From Clostridiales bacterium (lineage in GTDB: Bacteria > Bacillota > Clostridia > Christensenellales > Aristaeellaceae): a DNA stretch of 39,287 bases. Positions 33,876 through 39,287 of the stretch are shown here, piece by piece. Location: the NCBI GenBank assembly GCA_016930575.1, contig JAFGGL010000058.1, positions 1-39,287 of the forward strand, written 5' to 3'. The number at the start of each line of letters is the position of its first letter. Positions within the stretch are counted from its first letter, which is position 1. The translations under genes and the position numbers were made by a program. Under the pieces are notes generated by a model. The model was not told the origin of the DNA. It did not search any database and saw only the letters and a list, made by a program, of their open reading frames with translations.

Positions 33876-34410
33876 CGTTGCTTTGATCACGGTGCGGCTG
33901 CGCGGTATTTTGATAAGTCGAAATTTTTAGAGTTTCTATTATTTCGCTACATAAATTCCAGAGATCCGACATACCGGTGATCGCGCCCCAGTAGCACCAT
34001 ACAGATCCGCCTCCGGTACCGCCCGGAGGCTTTCATATCCGCCGGTTGCCCCCAATTTTCCCCCAATTCATCCAGCTTGAATAATTATGTAAGCATATTG
34101 CACAAAAAAATCAGCGTATCGTATTATACGTTACACTGATTTCTGCCTAATGACCTACGAAGTAATACAATGAAACGGATTAATACGCACCCTTAATGGA
34201 GGTGCAATTTGGTACACTAATATCTCTCCAGCTTTCTGGAATTATATATTTCTACGGCTATGGATTGGAGAAGAATTCAGCAATGGCAGTTGAGTGGTTT
34301 ACCCAAGCAACCAAGTAGGGAGATGAAGAAACACAATGCAACCTTGATTTGATCTACACAAATAGATGGGGACAGATCACTACATTAATCACGCGAAAAG
34401 AATCCGAGGC
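33876..34410. other. Stretch without an intact gene
   Basis: Contains a hairpin GCCTCCGG-N6-CCGGAGGC followed by TTT (34009-34033). On the minus strand, a 45-codon piece (34081 down to a stop at 33947) contains FKLDELGENWG, a sequence reminiscent of some integrase C-terminal tails; this is only a hint of another remnant. From about 34090 to 34410 the DNA is AT-rich and I see nothing in it. Confidence 0.4.
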
Positions 34411-35025
34411 TTAATCAAATGAATCAGCGTATTGATATGGCAGCCAGAATAACACGGCGTATTCATATGCGTATGAATCTGGTTCGACAATCAATATAAG
34501 CGCATCGTAGTCAGCAAATGCCCAGTCACCTATGGATTGAATGCTGTTAGGTAGGTAGAAGGAGGTCAGCGATGAGCAACCTGCAAATGCTAAATGACCA
34601 ATAGAAAGAAGGCTGTTTGGTAGTTGAACAGCTGTAAGTAAGGGATCATATGAAAACGCTGTATCGCCAATGGATTGCAAGTTGTTTGGAAGTTGGACAG
34701 ATGTAAGGAAAGAACAATAGGCAAACGCGGAGTCACCAATGGATTGAATGCTGTCTGGTAGACTGATGGATATAAGCGAAGAACACCCGGAAAACGCGTT
34801 ATCCCCAATTCCCACAATGGAATATCCATCCAGTTCAGTAGGAATAGTAAGGTATTCTTCCAGGCCGTAATACATTGTGATTACTGCATATCCATCTGCG
34901 TTAACGATATACTCGCAGTCGTTTGAGCCGAGAACAGCCATTCCTACAGATTCAGATACTGCCGGAATAATGGGCGATGCAATAACTATAATCATCAGCA
35001 ATAATGATGAAATTCTTCTCATCAC
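34411..35025 (-). CDS. Small secreted BspA-type leucine-rich repeat protein
   Basis: 204 residues with a signal peptide (MRRISSLLLMIIVIASPIIPAVSE). It has the same opening module as the LRR protein at 5442-6707 (CEYIVNADGYAVITMYYG...LTIPTELDGYSIVGIGDNAF), then about five 23-residue LRR_5 repeats (QSIGDSAFAYCSFLTSVQLPNNL and relatives), and a tail ending in YAYEYAVLFWLPYQYADSFD. Start is GTG at 35025 or ATG at 35022, behind AAGGAG. It is a shortened, AT-rich paralogue or a transferred relative. No anchor motif is seen. Confidence 0.82.
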   Translation of the reverse strand: MMRRISSLLLMIIVIASPIIPAVSESVGMAVLGSNDCEYIVNADGYAVITMYYGLEEYLTIPTELDGYSIVGIGDNAFSGCSSLISISLPDSIQSIGDSAFAYCSFLTSVQLPNNLQSIGDTAFSYDPLLTAVQLPNSLLSIGHLAFAGCSSLTSFYLPNSIQSIGDWAFADYDALILIVEPDSYAYEYAVLFWLPYQYADSFD

Positions 35026-35462
35026 AGATCAACTCCTTGCGTTATAGCGGAACGTTCCGGTCGAGGTTCACGTGAAGACACATTCATTTTATCCATACAG
35101 AAACAATGCGGTAATTGAAGAATTTAATATGAATATATCACTTATTGATTAAAAAGTACAATTTCACACAACATGATAAAGCGCTGTAATCATAGGCGGT
35201 ACTTCATGAATTACATTATTTCACAAGGAGTATATAGGGTTCAATCAATAGCTGATTGCCATAAACATATTCCTAAACGTTACAACAGCTATCGTCGCAG
35301 AGTATAGCATTCAGAGTGCATTTTTCGGGTGTTTGAGATTGGTGGAGCATGATTGATGTAAATTGCCCCATCATACCATACATAGTTAGTCATAACGGCC
35401 AACTACCCTTCTCAACAAACCATTACAAATCAACACTTTCCGCGTTTCTGAAAATAAAATAA
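35026..35462. other. AT-rich intergenic stretch
   Basis: Upstream of the LRR gene. No ORF with a ribosome binding site and no recognisable RNA. It presumably contains the LRR promoter, but no convincing -35/-10 pair stands out. Confidence 0.5.
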
Positions 35463-35495
35463 ATCACCTACGAATTGTATTGCTTCGCAGGTGAT
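35463..35495 (-). terminator. Terminator after tRNA-end copy 2
   Basis: ATCACCTaCGAA (35463-35474) pairs with TTCGcAGGTGAT (35484-35495). Read on the minus strand it directly follows the CCA of tRNA-end copy 2 and is followed by TTATTTTATTTT. Confidence 0.75.
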
Positions 35496-35501
35496 GTTAT
35501 G

Positions 35502-35633
35502 GTGAGCCCGGCGGGATTCGCCGTCCGCTTCGCGTTCTATGGCGCGGTCGATGACTTCCGCGCCCGCTCAGCTAAAATTGACCACACAGGGTCAATTTTG
35601 ACGCTTCGCGCCCTCTCGGGTTCGAATCCCACC
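35502..35633. repeat. tRNA 3'-end copy 2 plus structured block, closed by an inverted T-arm motif
   Basis: Positions 35502-35520 repeat the 19-base tRNA end exactly; with the two preceding bases it includes the CCA complement. The following ~52 bases match copy 1 closely, including GGCGCGG-N10-CCGCGCC (35541-35564) with identical loop. Then comes a copy-specific hairpin AAAATTGACC/GGTCAATTTT (35574-35599), GACGCTTCGCGCC, and GGGTTCGAATCCC (35618-35630), a T-arm motif in the opposite orientation. So the unit is bounded by inverted tRNA T-arm sequences. Confidence 0.72.
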
Positions 35634-35644
35634 TACATTAACGC

Positions 35645-35682
35645 AAGAAAATGGGGCACCCAATTGGGTACCCCATTTTCTT
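35645..35682. terminator. Terminator after the tRNA-Arg fragment
   Basis: AAGAAAATGGGG-ACCC stem with loop AATT and one mismatch; on the minus strand it starts right after the tRNA CCA and ends in TTTTCTT. Confidence 0.85.
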
Positions 35683-35726
35683 GGTGAGCCCGGCGGGATT
35701 CGAACCCACGACCTTTTGATTCGTAG
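35682..35726 (-). other. Attachment site: 3' fragment of tRNA-Arg(ACG)
   Basis: On the minus strand the sequence reads anticodon loop CTACGAA (anticodon ACG), stem half TCAAA, variable loop AGGTC, T-arm GTGGG-TTCGAAT-CCCGC, acceptor strand CGGGCTC, A and CCA. The 5' half of a tRNA is absent: identity to the expected tRNA stops exactly at the anticodon loop, and integrase-side DNA follows. This is the classic product of integration into a tRNA gene. The intact tRNA-Arg should lie at the other end of the element, beyond the window. Confidence 0.85.
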
Positions 35727-35753
35727 ATAAACCATCAAAGAGCGTGGAAAGCC

Positions 35754-36932
35754 TTATAAGGCTTCAATCTTAGAGGTGGTAGATTGTAGTTGACTACCGT
35801 TTTGACTACCAAATGTGATGGATGGATGCGTTTTCAGGTAGTTTTGCAAGTCATTTACAGACTTGTTTTCGCGGGTATTGGAGAGGTGTGTATAAATGCG
35901 CATAGTTGTAGAGATGTCTTTATGGCCCATCCATTTCTGCGCGGTTTTGACATCCACGCCGGCATCATAGAGCATAGTACAGTAGGAGTGCCGGAGATCA
36001 TGCGTACGGAGGTTTACGGGCTGCCAGGGATTTGCCTTTAGCCAATCCTCGCCCTGGCCCTTCCTGCGGCCGTACCAGCGCGTGGTGTCGCCATTGTGCA
36101 GCTGCTCGAGGTGGGCGATATAGGATTCCCAGGCGCGCGTGAAGGCGGTTTCTGACATCTTTGCACCGGACGCTGACGGAGCGAGAAGGCCATGCAGCGG
36201 GCGGAGGACGGACGCAAGCGCGTCAACGAGCGGGATGGTGCGGGAACCGGCTTCTGATTTTGGGTTGGCTGTAATCGGAGTGTTGGCATCATAGCGGATC
36301 GCGTGGCGCACGGTGATGGTTTTCTTTTGGAAATCCACATCGCGGTCAACATCCAGGGCAAGTGCTTCACCGCGGCGCAGGCCGGCGTAGAGCATGGCCA
36401 TCACAGCGGGCTGAAAGCGGTGATCACTTTGCAGGATCAGATCGCGCTCCCAGGGATCGATCGCGCGGTGCGAGCCTTCGAAGCCTTTGGGAGGCGTGGC
36501 GGTCAGGCAGGGGTTGTGCAGCAGGATGCGGTTATTGACAGCAGAGGAGAACAGCGCGGATATGGTCTGCGTATACTTCTTGATGTGTGACTTGCTTTTG
36601 CCTGACTGCTTATTGTACGCCTTCTGGATATCGATGGGGTAGATATCACGAAGGAGTTTATCGCCGATGATGGCGACGAGGGAATTTAGGATGCGCACAT
36701 GATCGTTATACGAGCGGGGGGATACGTTGCTTTTATAGGTGTGTACCCACTGTGCGGAATATTCGGACAACAAAACGGCGTCCATATCCGGACGCAGGCC
36801 GGCATCTTCCTGACGTTTGTACGCGTCGCGGTTGGCATAGGCTTCCGACTGCGTAGCGCCATAAAAGAACTTGCCTTTGTATTTGGCTGTGAAACGGTTA
36901 TCTTTTCTCTTTTTCAGGGATGCGCGGGGCAT
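35754..36932 (-). CDS. int: Tyrosine recombinase/integrase
   Basis: 392 residues, ribosome binding site AAAAGGAG. The N-terminus (KKRKDNRFTAKYKGKFFYGATQSEAYANRDAYKR) is an arm-binding domain. A SAM-like core-binding domain follows, ending near residue 160. The catalytic domain has Arg in LYAGLRRGEAL (about 185), His311 and Arg314 in HDLRH, His337 in WMGH and the nucleophile Tyr347 in RIYTHLS, so it is complete. The stop lies only about 28 bases from the broken tRNA, the usual place for an integrase beside its att site. It drives insertion and excision of the element occupying 35.7 kb to beyond the window end. The upstream membrane-protein gene ends 2 bases before its start. Confidence 0.95.
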   Translation of the reverse strand: MPRASLKKRKDNRFTAKYKGKFFYGATQSEAYANRDAYKRQEDAGLRPDMDAVLLSEYSAQWVHTYKSNVSPRSYNDHVRILNSLVAIIGDKLLRDIYPIDIQKAYNKQSGKSKSHIKKYTQTISALFSSAVNNRILLHNPCLTATPPKGFEGSHRAIDPWERDLILQSDHRFQPAVMAMLYAGLRRGEALALDVDRDVDFQKKTITVRHAIRYDANTPITANPKSEAGSRTIPLVDALASVLRPLHGLLAPSASGAKMSETAFTRAWESYIAHLEQLHNGDTTRWYGRRKGQGEDWLKANPWQPVNLRTHDLRHSYCTMLYDAGVDVKTAQKWMGHKDISTTMRIYTHLSNTRENKSVNDLQNYLKTHPSITFGSQNGSQLQSTTSKIEAL

Positions 36933-36934
36933 AG

Positions 36935-37513
36935 CTAGAACTCCTTTTTAGAAAATTTGAAAAATAGATAGGTTAAGGGAATAAGCGCGATAAGATATCC
37001 GATGGCTAAATGAGAAGCAGTGACATAATAGTCTATTATGTTCGAATCGATGCCAGACGCCAGCATGTCGCTATGAAAACCAGAATCGTATGTAAGCGGA
37101 GAAAGCACTAGACCAATTAATGTGATTATTCGCCATGCGATGTGATAGGAATATCGTTTGTATGACAAGCGAATCCAAAGCATACGCGAAAGAAACCATA
37201 TAATTAGAGGAGAGAAATAGTAGAAATTCACAATCGCTTGTGTGCTGGCATTAAAATTCACAATCAACCAGGACGAGAGGGACTCGGACATATAATTAAT
37301 CGAAGTGTTAATCACGGCAATAAAGAAAGCGGCAAGAAGCCATGCAAAAAACCAGTGCATGCCTTTCTTTTTCTGCTTATTATGATAAAAGTCTTTTGTT
37401 GGAGCGATTGATATATCGTTTGGTTGTATCTGCTCTAAATCTTCCGCGGGGATGGGAGAAGGATAGACATCGATTTTATATCTGTCTGTGCGGCGAATTC
37501 TGATTTCACTCAT
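36935..37513 (-). CDS. Unrecognised membrane protein, element cargo
   Basis: 192 residues. An N-terminal soluble part of about 50 residues with a tyrosine/proline-rich start (MSEIRIRRTDRYKIDVYPSPIP) is followed by four likely membrane segments (WFFAWLLAAFFIAVINTSI, IVNFYYFSPLIIWFLSRML, WRIITLIGLVLSPL, LAIGYLIALIPLTYLFFKF). AT-rich. Its start overlaps the preceding small gene by 4 bases (ATGA) and its end is 2 bases from the integrase. I know no family. Position between repressor and integrase suggests a lysogeny-time accessory function, for example exclusion of other phages (inference). Confidence 0.7.
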   Translation of the reverse strand: MSEIRIRRTDRYKIDVYPSPIPAEDLEQIQPNDISIAPTKDFYHNKQKKKGMHWFFAWLLAAFFIAVINTSINYMSESLSSWLIVNFNASTQAIVNFYYFSPLIIWFLSRMLWIRLSYKRYSYHIAWRIITLIGLVLSPLTYDSGFHSDMLASGIDSNIIDYYVTASHLAIGYLIALIPLTYLFFKFSKKEF

Positions 37514-37719
37514 GGTGATACTCCTTCAATTAATTCATTGATAGCGGAGAAAAGCCATTGCTTCATGTGACCGTCGACACAGCGGTTGATCAGCTCGTCC
37601 TGGGTGTAGCCGTTGGCAAGAAGCCAGGCGACTTTCTTTTTGAACGCATGTGTATATCCGCCCATGTAAGCCAGGCGAAGGGATACGATCTGCTTTTCGT
37701 GGTAGGAGAGTTTATTCAT
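37510..37719 (-). CDS. Small soluble protein of unknown function, element cargo
   Basis: About 69 residues from MNKLSYHEKQIVSLRLAYMGG; an earlier start at 37752 is possible but would overlap the upstream gene more. No strong ribosome binding site is seen, consistent with coupling to the upstream gene that it overlaps by 8 bases. The content (KKKVAWLLANGYTQDELINRCVDGHMKQWLFSAINELIEG) is helical, without Cys clusters or membrane segments. Middle gene of the three-gene cargo run. Confidence 0.6.
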   Translation of the reverse strand: MNKLSYHEKQIVSLRLAYMGGYTHAFKKKVAWLLANGYTQDELINRCVDGHMKQWLFSAINELIEGVSP

Positions 37720-38104
37720 AAAAAATAGAATATAGAGGACAAAATATACCAAAAATAAACGCAGCGCAAACAGGCATAATATAAAACAAGAAAGTAAGGT
37801 CTGTATTATTGATAGAAGATAAATAATCTAGCGCACTATCATAATCTAAAACAGACATAAGAAATTTAGCTATTACAAACAATAAACCTAATACATAGAT
37901 GCCGAGCAAACCAACAAGATGATAAGATACGATCTTTGCCATTGTAGTCAATAATACATATAATATATTTAGAAAAGATATTATGTTTAGACGAACCACA
38001 AAAAATACCAATAAATCAAGAACTAAAGCAACAACAAAATAAAATATAGTAAAAATCAAAATACGCTTTTTAGTTGTACGACTTGGAATATTGACGCTTT
38101 TCAC
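37712..38104 (-). CDS. Unrecognised four-helix membrane protein, element cargo
   Basis: 130 residues starting at a GTG behind TAGGAG. Almost entirely hydrophobic: IFTIFYFVVALVLDLLVFFVV, LNILYVLLTTMAKIVSYHLVG, IYVLGLLFVIAKFLMSV and FLFYIMPVCAAFIFGIFCPL, with a short basic N-terminus. Very AT-rich, unlike the integrase and repressor genes, so probably a later addition to the element. First gene of a coupled trio (overlaps of 8 and 4 bases). No family recognised. Confidence 0.68.
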   Translation of the reverse strand: MKSVNIPSRTTKKRILIFTIFYFVVALVLDLLVFFVVRLNIISFLNILYVLLTTMAKIVSYHLVGLLGIYVLGLLFVIAKFLMSVLDYDSALDYLSSINNTDLTFLFYIMPVCAAFIFGIFCPLYSIFYE

Positions 38105-38109
38105 AACGA

Positions 38110-38127
38110 ACTACTCCTATGATTATA
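38110..38127 (-). promoter_or_regulatory. -10 and ribosome binding site of the cargo genes
   Basis: Minus strand TATAAT (38127-38122) followed by ATAGGAGTAG. No clear -35 at 17 bases. It suggests that the cargo is transcribed separately from the repressor, which has its own terminator. Confidence 0.45.
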
Positions 38128-38291
38128 ATTGAAAACATATGTAAAGTATATTCGTTAAAGGTAATAAATACAACCACAAGATGTTGAGGGGGGCGGGCTA
38201 TATCTAGCGGTTGGAAGAAACAGGAAGCGGGGATACAATGGGAAGCACGACCGTTCGCTATCTCGGGGCCGGATGAAAGGACAACCGCACA

Positions 38292-38411
38292 ATGGAAACG
38301 ACGGAGAATGACAACCGGCGGCTACTTGACGCGCTGCTTAACATGCTGACGGCGGAGGAACGGGACGCGATACGCGGGGTAATCGCGGCGATGATCCAAA
38401 ACAGGCAATAA
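38292..38411 (+). CDS. Putative 39-residue acidic/helical small protein
   Basis: An ORF METTENDNRRLLDALLNMLT... ending NRQ-stop directly at a terminator, convergent to the repressor gene. AAAGGAC lies 10 bases upstream. Codons and composition look protein-like (a single amphipathic helix with Leu/Ala heptad-like spacing). Two even shorter frames (MGSTTVRYLGAG, MKGQPHNGNDGE) precede it with overlapping stops and starts. It may be real or chance. Confidence 0.42.
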   Translation: METTENDNRRLLDALLNMLTAEERDAIRGVIAAMIQNRQ

Positions 38412-38447
38412 AAAAGACCGGGGCGGCTACGGCTGCTCCGGTTTTTT
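38411..38447. terminator. Bidirectional terminator with a TACG tetraloop
   Basis: Stem ACCGGGGCGGC/GCTGCTCCGGT (11 bp, two G-T wobbles) closed by the tetraloop TACG, with A6 and T6 on the flanks. It spans the repressor stop codon and the end of the small plus-strand ORF. Confidence 0.88.
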
Positions 38448-38810
38448 AACGCCCTCCAGGGCGGCTTCCAGGCACTCGCGCAGTTTCTTCCAGTCCTCCG
38501 GGGAGAAACGGCGGGCGGCTTCGCGGTAGAGGGAAATGGCGAAATCATTCCCGCGGAGGGATGTAAGAAGCTCGGCAGCCAGGCCTTCGACGGAATGGTC
38601 ATAGGACGCGTACATTTCCCCTTCGCCGGTGAGCAGCCATTCGGGATTCACACCGAACTCCTGGCAGATCAGGCGCTGGGTTTGCGGGGATGGTGCGTTT
38701 TCGCCGCTTTCGAGCTTTGACACTGATGCGTGAGAAATCAAGAGTTTTTTACCGAATTGAGCCTGCGTCATTCCGACAGAGACGCGGACTTTTTTTATGC
38801 GTGAATTCAT
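38427..38810 (-). CDS. Cro/CI-type (XRE family) repressor of the element
   Basis: 127 residues with a GGGGGA site. N-terminal HTH_3 domain: MTQAQFGKKLLISHASVSKLESGENAPSPQTQRLICQEFGVNPEWLLTGEGEM; helix 3 is around HASVSKLESG. The last ~55 residues form a helical tail (LAAELLTSLRGNDFAISLYREAARRFSPEDWKKLREC), likely for dimerisation. No LexA-like peptidase domain is present, so induction must work by another route (antirepressor or partner peptidase). It is divergent from the early promoter at 38870-38898 and probably represses it. Confidence 0.9.
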   Translation of the reverse strand: MNSRIKKVRVSVGMTQAQFGKKLLISHASVSKLESGENAPSPQTQRLICQEFGVNPEWLLTGEGEMYASYDHSVEGLAAELLTSLRGNDFAISLYREAARRFSPEDWKKLRECLEAALEGVKKPEQP

Positions 38811-38820
38811 AAAATTCCCC

Positions 38821-38909
38821 CTTACGCACAGAGGATAACACTATTTTGTAACGTAAGCAAGAAAAAGTATTGACAAATGTAATTCAAGACAATATAATTG
38901 TAACTAAGG
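38821..38909. promoter_or_regulatory. Early promoter and repeated operator-like sites of the element
   Basis: Plus strand: perfect -35 TTGACA (38870-38875), 17-base spacer and perfect -10 TATAAT (38893-38898). Three direct copies of an 11-base motif overlap it: TGTAACGTAAG (38847-38857), TGTAATTCAAG (38878-38888) and TGTAACTAAGG (38899-38909), 31 and 21 bases apart, which is about three and two helix turns. An inverted partial copy, CTTACGCACA, is at 38821-38830 next to the repressor start. These are good candidates for repressor operators. Confidence 0.72.
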
Positions 38910-38930
38910 TTAATTCAGGAGGTGAAAAAC

Positions 38931-39128
38931 ATGGGCGTGACGATCTTGACCGGGGCGTACAAGGAGCTGCGGCAGCAGATGCGGCGTGAAAAGAAAAACG
39001 GCAACGCGATGAACTACGTTGCCGTGACGGACGGAAAGACGGGTCAATCGACGATGCTGGTGTGGGGCGAGGACGGATCAAAGCTGCACTTGCCGCTATC
39101 AACCGCTGAAAGCTCTTCCGCTTCGTAA
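38931..39128 (+). CDS. First early gene of the element, small protein of unknown function
   Basis: 65 residues from the ATG 8 bases after AGGAGG, behind a consensus promoter. Sequence MGVTILTGAYKELRQQMRREKKNGNAMNYVAVTDGKTGQS... has a basic helix then beta-like segments. Neither HTH nor metal motif is clear. Its position opposite the repressor suggests a Cro-like, excision or early regulatory role (inference). The last 85 bases overlap an opposing frame. Confidence 0.62.
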   Translation: MGVTILTGAYKELRQQMRREKKNGNAMNYVAVTDGKTGQSTMLVWGEDGSKLHLPLSTAESSSAS

Positions 39129-39287
39129 ACGGTTTCGAGATCAGAGGATTTCATAGCGGAAACGAAAGCGCAGGCAGGCATCGCGTAAGGATCATCGGGA
39201 GAATCGGCATCCTGGAAATCGAGACGAACGAACTCCATACCATGAGACTTGAGATCGGCGGCAAGCGCGACAAGGTCAGAGACACGA
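39044..39287 (-). CDS. C-terminal part of a small protein of unknown function (partial)
   Basis: The frame is open from the right edge of the window (RVSDLVALAADLKSHGMEFVRLDF...) to a stop at 39044. Composition is convincing for a soluble acidic protein (FQDADSPDDPYAMPACAFVSAMKSSDLETVYEAEEL). It converges with the plus-strand early gene and overlaps its 3' end by 85 bases. The true start is outside the window, or an internal Met (39238) is used. No family recognised. Confidence 0.5.
   Translation of the reverse strand, partial: RVSDLVALAADLKSHGMEFVRLDFQDADSPDDPYAMPACAFVSAMKSSDLETVYEAEELSAVDSGKCSFDPSSPHTSIVD

Noticed and set aside
33081-35025. A complete Pycsar operon (cyclase plus effector)
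   Set aside because: The only neighbours are an integrase remnant and an LRR protein; no cyclic-nucleotide-binding effector is visible.
35475-35687. A 70-codon plus-strand ORF across tRNA-end copies 2 and 3
   Set aside because: It is made of repeat, terminator and tRNA sequence, so it is not a gene.
35682-35760. A complete tRNA-Arg gene
   Set aside because: The D-arm and the 5' acceptor strand are missing; sequence beyond the anticodon loop belongs to the element.
1-39287. CRISPR array, rRNA genes or insertion sequence transposases
   Set aside because: I found no regularly spaced direct repeats, no rRNA-like sequence and no transposase motifs in the window.

Overview
The window looks like chromosomal DNA of an anaerobic member of the Clostridia. 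Supporting signs are a Rex-controlled [FeFe]-hydrogenase operon, strong AGGAGG-type ribosome binding sites, a Gram-positive type LexA box, a Clostridium-like lysine 2,3-aminomutase and BspA-type surface repeat proteins. Most genes are GC-rich. Several are clearly AT-rich (the ion-channel-like gene near 17-19 kb, the cyclase-like gene near 33.5 kb, the LRR gene near 34.7 kb and the cargo near 37-38 kb), which fits horizontal acquisition. Family-level taxonomy (Christensenellales/Oscillospirales-like) is only a guess.

Layout. 0-5.2 kb: rex followed by the three-subunit NAD-linked [FeFe] hydrogenase (hydC-hydB-hydA), tightly overlapping, all on the minus strand, with a Rex-box-like site on the promoter. 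5.4-8.5 kb: a secreted leucine-rich repeat protein, an SOS-box-controlled DUF1848 protein with a CX3CX2C motif, and a frameshifted GIY-YIG gene. 8.7-11.4 kb: a polar amino-acid ABC transporter. 11.6-16.4 kb: a LysE exporter, a radical SAM/SPASM-like protein, and a GNAT - flavin reductase - aldo/keto reductase run. 16.5-18.9 kb: a CASTOR/POLLUX-type channel protein and a tiny membrane protein. 19.1-21.9 kb: a PlsC-like acyltransferase overlapping a GPH-family sugar transporter. 21.9-25.6 kb: a minus-strand operon of a condensation-type acyltransferase, DUF6320, DUF4185 and a YaiI/DUF188 protein. 26.0-28.5 kb: an ATP-grasp (D-Ala-D-Ala ligase-like) enzyme coupled by a 4-base overlap to a short lysine 2,3-aminomutase, then a ferredoxin. 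28.8-32.6 kb: a large FtsX/MacB-type exporter permease with its ATPase.

32.6-39.3 kb is an integration hot spot. Three copies of the same tRNA 3' end lie in tandem (32,665; 35,502; 35,684), each followed on the minus strand by its own, different Rho-independent terminator. Between the first two are an integrase C-terminal remnant, a class-III nucleotide-cyclase-like gene resembling Pycsar cyclases, and an LRR protein. The third copy is the 3' part of a tRNA-Arg(ACG), broken at the anticodon loop and directly abutting an intact tyrosine integrase. This is the left end of an integrated element that runs out of the window, with an integrase, three small unrecognised (mostly membrane) cargo genes, a Cro/CI-type repressor and a divergent early promoter with repeated operator-like sites.

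The best leads for something undescribed are the SOS-controlled DUF1848 protein (possible permuted radical SAM repair enzyme), the aminomutase/ATP-grasp/ferredoxin unit, the orphan Pycsar-like cyclase in the hot spot, the repeated tRNA-end plus structured block, and the membrane-protein cargo between repressor and integrase. All functional statements rest on motif recognition by eye. No database search was run.
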